From Clostridia bacterium (lineage in GTDB: Bacteria; Bacillota; Clostridia; Christensenellales; Aristaeellaceae), in assembly GCA_017412445.1 (NCBI GenBank), contig JAFPYA010000134.1, positions 1-9,313 of the forward strand: a stretch of 9,313 nt of DNA, read 5' to 3'. A program made the translations under genes and the position numbers. Under the pieces are notes generated by a model. It had not been told where the DNA came from. It did no database searches and saw only the letters and a list, made by a program, of their open reading frames with translations. Shown in pieces: positions 1 through 7,217 of the stretch; position 1 is the stretch's first letter; the number at the start of each line of letters is the position of its first letter.

Positions 1-910
1 AGCTCGGGCAGGAGGCGGGTTCCACCGCGACGATCTGATAGTCGGCTTCGCCGCGGAGCTTTTCGCCCATGAAGGGGGCGATCAGGCCTCCGAGGTTGGA
101 GCCGCCGCCGGCGCAGCCGATGATCATATCGGGCTTTATGTCGTATTTGTCAAGCGCCGCCTTCGTCTCAAGGCCTATAACGGACTGATGGAGGAGCACC
201 TGATTGAGTACGCTGCCGAGAACGTAGCGGTAGCCGGGGTTCTTTACTGCGACCTCAACGGCCTCGGATATGGCGCAGCCGAGGCTGCCCGTGGTGCCGG
301 GATGCTCGGCAAGTATCTTGCGGCCGATGTTAGTGCTCATAGAGGGCGAGGGCGTGACGTCAGCGCCGTAGGTGCGCATTACCTCGCGGCGGAAGGGCTT
401 TTGCTCGTAGCTGACCTTGACCATGAATACCTTGCAGTCCAGCCCCATGTAAGCGCAGGCCATGCTCAGCGCCGTGCCCCACTGGCCGGCGCCGGTCTCG
501 GTGGTGACGCCCTTGAGGCCCTGCTTCTTGGCGTAATACGCCTGAGCTATGGACGAGTTCAGCTTGTGGGAACCGCTGGTGTTGTTGCCCTCAAACTTGT
601 AGTAGATGTGCGCGGGCGTGTCCAGCGCCTTTTCGAGGCAGTAGGCGCGCACCAGCGGGGAGGGACGGTACATCTTGTAAAAATCGTAGATCTCCCTGGG
701 GATCTCGAAGTACTCCGTGTCGTTGTCGAGCTCCTGCTTTATCAGCTCATCGCAGAACACGGGTGCCAGCTCCTCGGGCTTCATGGGCTTGAGGGTGGCG
801 GGGTTGAGCAGGGGAGCGGGCTTGTTCTTCATCGCGTGACGCACGTTGTACCAGGCCTTGGGCATCTCGTCTTCGGTAAGATAGATTTTGTAAGGTATGT
901 TTTTGCTCAT
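1..910 (-). CDS. trpB: Tryptophan synthase beta chain, TrpB2 type (partial, C-terminus beyond window)
   Basis: PLP enzyme that joins indole to L-serine to make L-tryptophan in the cytosol. The first 303 residues are visible; the rest lies beyond the left edge, so this is an incomplete view, not a broken gene. Residues 82-86 (RPSPL) and the block at 112-120 contain the PLP lysine K116 in SGSHKLNSS. TTETGAGQWG holds the catalytic Glu at E138, and GGGSNLGG near 268-275 is the PLP-phosphate loop. The YYKFEGNN, SYEQKPFRR, SPSMST and GSVLNQVLLHQSVIGLE blocks are typical of TrpB2 rather than the classical TrpB1. The ATG at 910 follows AAAGGA with a 10-base spacer. It is 120 bases downstream of aroQ, so it may be co-transcribed or separately controlled. 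TrpB2 often works without a tight TrpA partner, so indole salvage is possible; no trpA is in view. Confidence 0.93.
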   Translation of the reverse strand, partial: MSKNIPYKIYLTEDEMPKAWYNVRHAMKNKPAPLLNPATLKPMKPEELAPVFCDELIKQELDNDTEYFEIPREIYDFYKMYRPSPLVRAYCLEKALDTPAHIYYKFEGNNTSGSHKLNSSIAQAYYAKKQGLKGVTTETGAGQWGTALSMACAYMGLDCKVFMVKVSYEQKPFRREVMRTYGADVTPSPSMSTNIGRKILAEHPGTTGSLGCAISEAVEVAVKNPGYRYVLGSVLNQVLLHQSVIGLETKAALDKYDIKPDMIIGCAGGGSNLGGLIAPFMGEKLRGEADYQIVAVEPASCPS

Positions 911-980
911 TTTATTCGCGTCCTTTCCGAAATAATTATCCGATTAAACGATGAGGGGATATTTGCGTTTTTTTTCAGAA

Positions 981-1019
981 TCATTCGGCGCAAAGGCGCC
1001 ATCGCTTTGAATAGAGCAT
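981..1019 (-). CDS. Possible 12-residue leader peptide upstream of trpB2
   Basis: A short ORF reads MLYSKRWRLCAE and stops at TGA. It begins 11 bases after the aroQ stop codon. A strong GGAGG (1029-1025) lies five bases before its ATG and serves no other visible start, which is the main reason for taking it seriously. It contains one Trp and one Tyr codon. Its Trp codon sits at the base of the small hairpin at 987-1000, and the following bases can pair with the trpB2 ribosome binding site. It could be a regulatory leader for trpB2, or simply a chance ORF that keeps ribosomes on the message after aroQ. The peptide itself matches no family I recognise. Confidence 0.35.
   Translation of the reverse strand: MLYSKRWRLCAE
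986..1001 (-). other. Small GC hairpin in the aroQ-trpB2 gap
   Basis: On the minus strand GGCGC (1000-996) pairs with GCGCC (991-987) around a CTTT loop, with a possible extra T-G pair at 1001/986. It is not an intrinsic terminator: the minus-strand bases that follow are GAATGATTCTG and then eight A residues. It overlaps the Trp codon of the 12-codon ORF and competes with an alternative pairing to the trpB2 ribosome binding site. It may be a pause or processing hairpin. The rest of the 120-base gap (911-1030) is AT-rich and shows no convincing promoter. Confidence 0.4.
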
Positions 1020-1030
1020 ATTTGCCTCCG

Positions 1031-1468
1031 TCATGCTTTATTTATATAGCTTTTAAGGAAGCGCATAGCCTCCCTGTAGCCCTCAAAGCCAAGACCCTTT
1101 ACCGTCTTTATGCAGGCCATGCCAGCGTAGGATACCTGCCTGAAGCTCTCCCTTTGGCTTATATCGCTCAGATGCACCTCCACGGCGGGGAGGGCGACGG
1201 CCTTGAGCGCGTCGAGTATCGCAACCGAGGTGTGGGTATAGGCCGCGGGGTTTATTACTATGCCGTCGTACGCGCCAAGCGCCTGCTGGATTTTGTCTAC
1301 GATATCGCCCTCGTGGTTGGACTGGAAGCAATCCGCTTCTATGCCAAGCTCGTTTGCGCTCTGGGCAATAAAGTCGAGCAGCGTCCTGTAATCCTGCTTT
1401 CCGTATATGTCAGGCTCGCGCACGCCTAAAAGGTTGAGGTTGGGGCCGTTGATTATAAGAAGCTTCAT
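1031..1468 (-). CDS. aroQ: 3-dehydroquinate dehydratase, type II
   Basis: Converts 3-dehydroquinate to 3-dehydroshikimate, step three of the shikimate pathway, in the cytosol; family members form dodecamers. The 145 residues equal the usual family length. NGPNLNLLG (7-15) and REPDIYG (17-23) carry the flexible active-site loop with catalytic Tyr Y22. QSNHEGD (49-55), INPAAYTHTS (72-81, with N73 and H79) and EVHLSDISQRESFR (97-110, with catalytic H99, R106 and R110) complete the active site. The ATG at 1468 overlaps the aroE-aroK stop in ATGA and is preceded by GGAGG with a 7-base spacer. The open frame continues upstream inside the kinase domain, but homology begins only at this Met. It is the last gene of the overlapping chain. 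Note that aroQ is also a name used for a chorismate mutase class; here it means the dehydratase. Confidence 0.97.
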   Translation of the reverse strand: MKLLIINGPNLNLLGVREPDIYGKQDYRTLLDFIAQSANELGIEADCFQSNHEGDIVDKIQQALGAYDGIVINPAAYTHTSVAILDALKAVALPAVEVHLSDISQRESFRQVSYAGMACIKTVKGLGFEGYREAMRFLKSYINKA

Positions 1469-2706
1469 TTTGCCGCCTCCATTTCGTCCAGGGCTGAAAG
1501 TATCCTGCTTGCCGTGTCCGTGGGCTTTGCCTGCACCTCCGCGCTCACGTCCGCAAAGCGCTCGTAGAGCGGCGCACGCTCGTTGTAGAGGGATTCTACG
1601 CCCTTCGCCTGACTTATTGGCCGATCGGTTGTGGAGAGGTGCTTGAGCTCGCGTCTGAGCCACACGGTCACTGAGTTCTGCCTAAGCAGCCTGTAGTTTT
1701 CTTCTCTCGTCACGCAGCCGCCTCCGGTTGAGATTATCGCGGCGGAATGCTTTGAAAGGTCGCTTAGTATTTGGGTTTCGAGCTCACGAAACGCGCTTTC
1801 GCCGCGCAGACGGATCACCTCGGCGGGCGTATTGCCATAGCGCCTCGTAAATTCCGCGTCGCAGTCGAGAACGGGTCTTCCTGTGATTCTCGACAGGTTT
1901 TCCGCCGCCGTGCTCTTGCCGCTACCGGGCATGCCGATGAGTGCTATGTTGCGCATGCGGCGGGAGAGCAGGCGGTATATGCGCTCGGTCTCGCTGTCCG
2001 GGATTGTGCTTGCGCAAAACAATTCGCTTGAGCGCTTCGCCTGTGCGACCAGCATGTAAAGCCCGTTTTCGGCGGGAATGCCCATCTCGTCGGCCTCGAG
2101 CATCAGTGCAGTGCGCGAGGGATTGTATATAAGATCTATTACGCCCTCAGGCCGGTCGAAGCTTTTAAGGCTCAGCGCCTTGGCGCCGTTGTTCGGGTAC
2201 ATGCCAAGGGGCGTGGTGTTCACAATCAGCCGCGCGTCCCTGTGAAGATGGAGATTCTGATAGTTGTTTTCGCCGCTGCGGCTTATGACAACCACGTTTG
2301 CTCCGAGCTTTTTAAGCGCCGCGACCACAGACAGTGAACTGCCGCCGCTGCCCAGCACCAGCGCCTTTTTGCCGCCTGCGTCTATGCCGCTTTTCAATAC
2401 AAGCTGTGTGAAGCCGTACACATCGGTGTTGTCGCCATAGAAGCTGCCGTCCTTTCGCTTCAATACCGTGTTAACGCTGCCGGTAGCTTTTACCGTGTCG
2501 CTTACTTCGTCCATGTAGGGCAACACGGTCTTTTTGTATGGGATGGTCACGTTTATGCCCGTAAAGTCGCCCTCGAAAAGGAAACGCTCCACGTTTTCGG
2601 GCTCGACCTCAAACAGCCTGTACGGATACGCGCCGAGCTCGGCGTGGATTTCGGGAGAGTAGCTGTGAGAGAGCTTTTCGCCCAGCAGCCCGCTTTTGAC
2701 GTTCAT
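1465..2706 (-). CDS. Bifunctional shikimate dehydrogenase - shikimate kinase (AroE-AroK fusion)
   Basis: One 413-residue polypeptide performs two consecutive steps: NADPH reduction of 3-dehydroshikimate to shikimate, then ATP-dependent 3-phosphorylation. The AroE part (about 1-245) shows HSYSPEIH, NVTIPYK with catalytic Lys K58, GDNTD with catalytic Asp D95, the dinucleotide loop GSGGSS (119-124), SRS (142-144) in the NADP-selecting position, VNTTPLGMYPN, and NGLYMLVAQA. The stretch between SRS and VNTTPLGM is about 20 residues shorter than in E. coli AroE, a compact form. The AroK part starts at M251: Walker A GMPGSGKST (258-266), DCD with D283, FRELE with shikimate-binding R307, STGGG (326-330), lid DRP with R362, and R377. 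Both halves look intact. There is almost no linker (about 245-250). The ATG at 2706 overlaps the pheA stop in TGATG, with GAGGTG upstream. Confidence 0.95.
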   Translation of the reverse strand: MNVKSGLLGEKLSHSYSPEIHAELGAYPYRLFEVEPENVERFLFEGDFTGINVTIPYKKTVLPYMDEVSDTVKATGSVNTVLKRKDGSFYGDNTDVYGFTQLVLKSGIDAGGKKALVLGSGGSSLSVVAALKKLGANVVVISRSGENNYQNLHLHRDARLIVNTTPLGMYPNNGAKALSLKSFDRPEGVIDLIYNPSRTALMLEADEMGIPAENGLYMLVAQAKRSSELFCASTIPDSETERIYRLLSRRMRNIALIGMPGSGKSTAAENLSRITGRPVLDCDAEFTRRYGNTPAEVIRLRGESAFRELETQILSDLSKHSAAIISTGGGCVTREENYRLLRQNSVTVWLRRELKHLSTTDRPISQAKGVESLYNERAPLYERFADVSAEVQAKPTDTASRILSALDEMEAAK

Positions 2707-3848
2707 CAGAACACCTCGCTGTAGCTGCCCAGATACGCAAAGCTTTCGCACGCGCCCGGCAATTCGCCCATCAACTGCAAAAGCTTTTGAGAATAGACGG
2801 GCGTGTCGAGGTCGAAATAGAACATGAACTCGAAGCTTTTGTCGGGCAGGGGACGGCTTTCAAGCTTGTTTAAGTTTATGCCCAGCGCATAGAGCTTGCT
2901 CAGCAGCTTGTAAAGGCTGCCCTGCTCGTGGGGGAGCGTCAGCATCATGCTGGTGCGGTTCGCGCCGGGGTAGATTTCAAGCTCCTTGGTGATGCAAATG
3001 AAGCGCGTGTAATTGTTGTCCACGTTCTGCACGCCGTCCGCAAGGCAGTTCAGGCCGTACAGCCTTATGCAGGGACGGGAGGCCAGCGCGGCCACGTCGC
3101 GCCTGTCGCTCGTCGCCACCATGCGGGCGGCGACGGCGGTGTTTTCACAGGGCACCACCTTCACGTTTTTAAGGCCGCTTAAGAATTTGGAGCACTGGCT
3201 TATAGCCTGCTCGTGGGAATAGATTTCCTTTATCTCTTCGAGCTTCACGCCGGGCTTTGCCAGCAGGTTGTGCTCGATTTTAATGCGAATGGAGCGCACG
3301 ATGTAGAATTTGTGCTGCATCATAAGGTCGTAGACCTTGTTGACGGAGCCCGCGGAGGAGTTTTCCACCGGCACCACGCCGTAGCGGCATAGCCCCTTCT
3401 CGATGGAGGCGAACACCGCGTCAAAGCTGCTGAAATACAGTATGTTTGCGTTTTTGAACAGCTTGTCGCAGGCAAACTGGCTGTTTGCGCCCTCTATGCC
3501 CTGGCACGCCACCGTGGCGTACTCGGGAAAGAGTCTGGGTGTATTTTCGATTGCGTCCGTGATTGCGTCGGTCAAAGGACCTCGCCCGTCCGTGAGCCTG
3601 TGCTGATAGCTTTTGCTCAGCTCGATCAAAAGCGAAAACAGAGGATAGCTGTAATCCTGAAGTTCGGGGGGAGTCTGATTTAGCACAGCAGTATACTTTT
3701 CCTTTTCGCGGCTCAGGTCTGTTATAGGCAGGTTGTTCTGCTGCTTGTACCTTGCAATTTCGGCCGAAACCTCCATGCGCCGCGCAAAAAGCTTAACAAG
3801 CTCAGCATCTATCTCGTCGATTTGCTTTCTGTATTCCGTGGTGCTCAT
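2706..3848 (-). CDS. pheA: P-protein: chorismate mutase - prephenate dehydratase with ACT domain
   Basis: Converts chorismate to prephenate and then to phenylpyruvate, the committed route to Phe. It has 380 residues, close to the E. coli P-protein. The N-terminal AroQ-class chorismate mutase (1-85) keeps the residues matching E. coli R11, R28, K39, D48, R51, E52 and Q88 as R7, R24, K35, D44, R47, E48 and Q82. The dehydratase (about 110-290) has VPVENSSAGSV (159-169), YSHEQA (210-215), ENTAVAA (235-241) and NYTRF with catalytic Thr T281. The ACT domain (about 298-378) has GSL at 310-312 and ESRP at 330-333, the two motifs that bind Phe in feedback-inhibited enzymes, so Phe inhibition is expected. 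The ATG at 3848 overlaps the aroC stop in ATGA and follows AGGAGG with an 8-base spacer. The open frame extends 39 codons upstream, but that part has no family similarity and lies inside aroC. Confidence 0.97.
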   Translation of the reverse strand: MSTTEYRKQIDEIDAELVKLFARRMEVSAEIARYKQQNNLPITDLSREKEKYTAVLNQTPPELQDYSYPLFSLLIELSKSYQHRLTDGRGPLTDAITDAIENTPRLFPEYATVACQGIEGANSQFACDKLFKNANILYFSSFDAVFASIEKGLCRYGVVPVENSSAGSVNKVYDLMMQHKFYIVRSIRIKIEHNLLAKPGVKLEEIKEIYSHEQAISQCSKFLSGLKNVKVVPCENTAVAARMVATSDRRDVAALASRPCIRLYGLNCLADGVQNVDNNYTRFICITKELEIYPGANRTSMMLTLPHEQGSLYKLLSKLYALGINLNKLESRPLPDKSFEFMFYFDLDTPVYSQKLLQLMGELPGACESFAYLGSYSEVF

Positions 3849-4912
3849 GCTTCCTTCCTCCTTGACAAAAGTGCGTCGTATATGGCTATGGCAGCGGCGC
3901 TCTCCACGCAGGGCAGCGCCCGGGGGACTATGCAGGGGTCGTGCCTGCCGCTTATTTCGAGGCAAGCAGCCGTGTGATCTGAAAGGTTCACGCTTTGCTG
4001 CCTGAGCGCAATCGAGGGCGTGGGCTTGAACGCCGCCTTGAAAACTATGGGCATGCCGTCGCTTATGCCGCCGAGTATGCCGCCGGAATTGTTGGTCGCG
4101 GTGACCACCCTGCCGTCCTCATAGGCGAAGGGGTCGTTGTTCACGCTGCCCAAAAGCCTTGCGCTTTCAAAGCCCGCGCCGAATTCTATGCCCTTTACGG
4201 CGGGTATACCGAACACTGTTTGGCTGATGCGGTTTTCGAGGCCGCCGAACATCGGGTCGCCTATTCCTGCGGGCACGCCGGTGAGAATGCACTCCACTAC
4301 GCCGCCCACCGAATCGCCCTTCGCCTTTAAGTCCAGTATCAATGCCTGCATGCGCGCGCCCGCCTCGTCGCTTACGGTGGGGAAGGACTTATAGCTTATA
4401 TCTTCAGTAAGCTCGCCCTCGTCATATATGTCGCCTATCGAGCGGATGCGGCTTAAGACGCTAATGCCTTCGAGCTTAAGCAGCTGTATTATGAGGCCGC
4501 CCGCGATGCACAAGGGCGCGGTGAGCCTGCCCGAAAAGTGGCCGCCGCCCGACCTGTCCTGAAAGCCATTGTACTTGACCTGTGCGGTATAGTCCGCGTG
4601 GCCGGGACGGGGGACGTTTTTGAACGCCTCGTAATCCGAGGAGCGGGTATTCGTGTTGCGTATTATCGCGGTTATGGGAGCGCCGCAGGTGTAACCGTTC
4701 AGTATCCCGCACAGAAATTCGGGCGCGTCGGCCTCTTTGCGCGGCGTAGACAAAGCGCTCTGACCGGGGGCGCGGCGTTTAAGAAAGGCGCTCAGCGCGT
4801 CAAAATCTATCCTTTGCCCGGCGGGTATGCCCTCAAGCGTCATGCCTATCGCGGGAGAATGGCTTTGACCGAATATCGTCAGCTTCAGATTTTCGCCTGT
4901 GGAGCTGCTCAT
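3845..4912 (-). CDS. aroC: Chorismate synthase
   Basis: Performs the anti-1,4-elimination of phosphate from EPSP to give chorismate, the last common step; it needs reduced FMN. It has 355 residues, at the short end of the normal range. The N-terminal signature reads FGQSHS (14-19, His H18) instead of the more common GESHG; the essential His is kept. RPGHADYT near residue 100 and DRSGGGHFSGRLTAP just after it form the second conserved block. The C-terminal GRHDPCIVPRALP (322-334) is the third, with H324 and D325. The FSGRLTAP variant fits anaerobic Clostridia and Bacteroidetes relatives. The ATG at 4912 overlaps the aroA stop in ATGA and follows GGAGGT at six bases, the clearest ribosome binding site inside the operon. 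No flavin reductase is nearby, so FMN must be reduced by a separate enzyme. Confidence 0.97.
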   Translation of the reverse strand: MSSSTGENLKLTIFGQSHSPAIGMTLEGIPAGQRIDFDALSAFLKRRAPGQSALSTPRKEADAPEFLCGILNGYTCGAPITAIIRNTNTRSSDYEAFKNVPRPGHADYTAQVKYNGFQDRSGGGHFSGRLTAPLCIAGGLIIQLLKLEGISVLSRIRSIGDIYDEGELTEDISYKSFPTVSDEAGARMQALILDLKAKGDSVGGVVECILTGVPAGIGDPMFGGLENRISQTVFGIPAVKGIEFGAGFESARLLGSVNNDPFAYEDGRVVTATNNSGGILGGISDGMPIVFKAAFKPTPSIALRQQSVNLSDHTAACLEISGRHDPCIVPRALPCVESAAAIAIYDALLSRRKEA

Positions 4913-6162
4913 ACCGTTACCTCCAAAGCTTCAAAATCGTTAAAGAACGCGGGATAGGATTTGTTTACACACTCCGCGCCGCAAATCTCCACGTTTTCCT
5001 CGCAGCCGCAGGCGGCTGTGGCTGCAGCCATCGCTATACGGTGATCACCGGCCGCGTCCGCCCTGCCGCCCTTAAGGCGGCTCACTCCGTCTATTATCAG
5101 GCCGTCCACAGTTTCGGTTACGCGCGCGCCGAGGGCGTTCAGCATCCGGGAAGTGGTTTTGAGCCTGTCGGACTCCTTGAGCCTGAGCCTTGCGGCGTTT
5201 GTTATTTCACTCCTGCCGGAAGCAAGGGCGCACAGGGCAGAGAGCGCGGGCACGAGGTCTGGTATCATTGAAGCGTCTATTGTCTGGGGGCGAAGCGCGC
5301 CCTTTGAGACGCTGACTACGTCATCGTTTATGTTTATGTTTGCGCCGAAACGCTCAAGTATGTCGAGCACGGCTTTGTCGCCCTGAGCCGAAACGGTGTC
5401 AAGTCCCCTCACGCTCACGCCCTCATACGACAAGGCGCCCATGCACAGGAAGAACGCGGCGTTTGACCAGTCGCCCTCAACGCTCATGCTGTCGCCCGCC
5501 TTATAGTGCTGAGAACCGGGTATAAAGTAGTTTCTGCCGTCGTTCTTTATGCGTACAGAGCATTTTGCAAGCGCGTTTTCGGTCATGGTTATGTACGCGC
5601 GGGACTCGATTGCGCCGGTCAGCCGTATTTCGCTGTCGCCTTCAAGCAGGGGAAGGGCGAACAGAAGGCCGCTTACAAACTGGCTCGACACGTCGCCCGG
5701 CAGCGTATATACGCCGCTTGTCAGCTTGCCGGAGCATATAAGACTGCTTTCGTCGCCCTGCACGCTCATTCCGTGCGCCTTAAGCTCGTCTGTCAGCGCG
5801 TCCATCGGTCTTTTGCCGAGCCGCCCTTCCAGTATGAAGCGCGCGCTCACTCCAAGGGCGCCCGCAAGGGGCAAAAGGAACCTGAGCGTCGAGCCGCTCT
5901 CGCCGGGGCGCAGCAGCTTTTCGCCGGGCGCGCTCTGGCTTATGGGCCTTACGATGCAACCGCCTTCGGTAAGCGCGATATTTGCGCCGAGAGCGCCAAG
6001 GCAACCGGCGGTAGCGAGTATGTCGTTTGACGCGCCGTTAAAATACAGCCTGCAAGGCCTGTCGCTGAGCGCCGCGGTGATCAGTGCCCTGTGCGCCTGC
6101 GATTTTGACGAGGGCACGGTCACGCTGCCGTGCCTTTGGCCGCCCGCGATTACTTTAATCAT
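4909..6162 (-). CDS. aroA: 5-enolpyruvylshikimate-3-phosphate synthase (EPSPS)
   Basis: Transfers the enolpyruvyl group of PEP to shikimate 3-phosphate. It has 417 residues, normal length, with the two-domain EPSPS fold expected. Substrate residues are present: SSKSQAHR with K20, S21 and R25; KRPMDAL; GDVSSQF; ESRAYI; MIPDLVPAL with the catalytic Asp; LKESDRLK; GDHRIAM; and the final VNKSYP lysine. The PEP/glyphosate loop reads GESGSTLRF (87-95). Compared with E. coli, Gly96 is kept (G90), Thr97 is Ser (S91) and Pro101 is Phe (F95). Sensitivity to glyphosate cannot be decided from this alone. The ATG at 6162 overlaps the aroB stop in ATGA. The upstream GGGGCTTAAATC gives only a weak ribosome binding site, so translation probably depends on ribosomes finishing aroB. 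Confidence 0.97.
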   Translation of the reverse strand: MIKVIAGGQRHGSVTVPSSKSQAHRALITAALSDRPCRLYFNGASNDILATAGCLGALGANIALTEGGCIVRPISQSAPGEKLLRPGESGSTLRFLLPLAGALGVSARFILEGRLGKRPMDALTDELKAHGMSVQGDESSLICSGKLTSGVYTLPGDVSSQFVSGLLFALPLLEGDSEIRLTGAIESRAYITMTENALAKCSVRIKNDGRNYFIPGSQHYKAGDSMSVEGDWSNAAFFLCMGALSYEGVSVRGLDTVSAQGDKAVLDILERFGANININDDVVSVSKGALRPQTIDASMIPDLVPALSALCALASGRSEITNAARLRLKESDRLKTTSRMLNALGARVTETVDGLIIDGVSRLKGGRADAAGDHRIAMAAATAACGCEENVEICGAECVNKSYPAFFNDFEALEVTV

Positions 6163-7217
6163 GATTTAAGCCCCGCTTCAGCCCAGACGATTATTTCGTC
6201 TGAGGGCACCTTTTGTACGCGGCAGGTGCCGATTCTTTCGGGCACTATCAGCCTTATACCGTCCTGAGCGGCCTTTTTGTCGCTGAGGCACGCCCTTGCC
6301 ACGTCCTTTGGGTCAAAGTCAGCCCGAACGGGCAGAGAGTACTTGTCAAGCAGTGCGATGAGCCTGTCGAGCGCCTCTCCTTCGCATACGCCCAGCCTTA
6401 CCGCTGCCCGCGCAATCGCGGCCATGCCCATGGCGACCGCGCGCCCGTGCGGTATAGAGTAGCCGCTGAGCAGCTCGAAGGAGTGGCCGAAGGAGTGGCC
6501 GAAGTTCAGAAACGCCCTGACCCCTGTGTCCCTTTCGTCCTTTTCAACGTAGTCGCGCTTCATGGCGACACATTCGCCGATTATGTCTTCGTACTGGGCG
6601 CTAACCGGCGTTTCATCGAGGCGATTGAACATCTCCTCGCTGCCTATCATCGCGTACTTTATGACCTCGGCGCAGCCGTTTGTGTATTCGTCAGAGGGCA
6701 GGGTCTTCAGGGTATTAAGGTCGCAAAGCACCAGCATGGGCTGATAGAAGCTGCCCACCTGATTTTTGCCGCCGTTTAAGTCGAGCGCGGTCTTGCCGCC
6801 AACTGAGGAATCCACGGCTGCCAGAAGGGAAGTGGGCAGCTGTATAAAGCCCGTGCCCCTTTGATAGGTCGAGGCCGCAAAGCCCGCCAAATCTCCGGTC
6901 ACGCCGCCGCCGAGAGCCACAACGGCGTCCTGCCGCGTCAGGCGCATCTGGCACATGTATTCGAGCAATTCCCCGTAGACCGAGAGATTTTTGCTCATTT
7001 CGCCGTGCGGGAACACGAAGCGCGTGCAGCTGATGCCGCGCTTTTCGAGGCTTTCGATAAGCGCCCGGCCGTATATGGCAAACACGTTGTCGTCGGAAAC
7101 GATTACGGCCTTCTTGCAGGCGGATACGCTTGAGATGCGCTCTCCGGCTTCGCTTAAAAGCCCTTCGCCTATGACCACGTCGTAAGCGCGGCTGGCGTTT
7201 ACCCTGACGGTCCTCAT
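6159..7217 (-). CDS. aroB: 3-dehydroquinate synthase
   Basis: Cyclises DAHP to 3-dehydroquinate using NAD+ transiently and a divalent metal, step two of the pathway. It has 352 residues, usual length. GEMSKN (72-77), GGGVTGDLAGFAAS (103-116), PTSLLAAVDSSVGGKTA (128-144) and GGKNQVGSF (149-157) form the nucleotide and substrate site, with lysines K142 and K151. The metal ligands are E184 in AEVIK, H241 in NFGHSFGH and H257 in IPHGRA. The ATG at 7217 shares one base with the tyrA stop (TGATG), and GAGGTG lies eight bases upstream, inside the tyrA coding end. All expected active-site residues are present. Confidence 0.97.
   Translation of the reverse strand: MRTVRVNASRAYDVVIGEGLLSEAGERISSVSACKKAVIVSDDNVFAIYGRALIESLEKRGISCTRFVFPHGEMSKNLSVYGELLEYMCQMRLTRQDAVVALGGGVTGDLAGFAASTYQRGTGFIQLPTSLLAAVDSSVGGKTALDLNGGKNQVGSFYQPMLVLCDLNTLKTLPSDEYTNGCAEVIKYAMIGSEEMFNRLDETPVSAQYEDIIGECVAMKRDYVEKDERDTGVRAFLNFGHSFGHSFELLSGYSIPHGRAVAMGMAAIARAAVRLGVCEGEALDRLIALLDKYSLPVRADFDPKDVARACLSDKKAAQDGIRLIVPERIGTCRVQKVPSDEIIVWAEAGLKS

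Noticed and set aside
970..1001. Hairpin at 987-1000 with the neighbouring run of eight T/A as an intrinsic terminator after aroQ
   Set aside because: On the minus strand the run is A, not T, and it lies 11 bases beyond the stem; on the plus strand the T run precedes the stem. Neither orientation fits.
188..1429. Long plus-strand open frame of 413 codons, and similar plus-strand frames such as 5506-6030 and 8134-8739
   Set aside because: They lie antisense to clearly recognised minus-strand genes, have no family motifs, and are rich in Ala/Gly/Arg/His as expected for shadow frames in GC-rich coding DNA.
1469..1663. N-terminal extension of the dehydroquinase frame to 1663
   Set aside because: The extra residues fall inside the shikimate kinase domain and lack family similarity; the ATGA overlap, GGAGG spacing and normal family length all support 1468.
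2707..2751. 15-codon N-terminal extension of the aroE-aroK gene
   Set aside because: It overlaps the pheA end, and the AroE homology starts at the Met at 2706, which has GAGGTG upstream.
3849..3965. 39-codon N-terminal extension of pheA
   Set aside because: It overlaps the C-terminal catalytic block of aroC, while the Met at 3848 begins the chorismate mutase domain and has a strong ribosome binding site.
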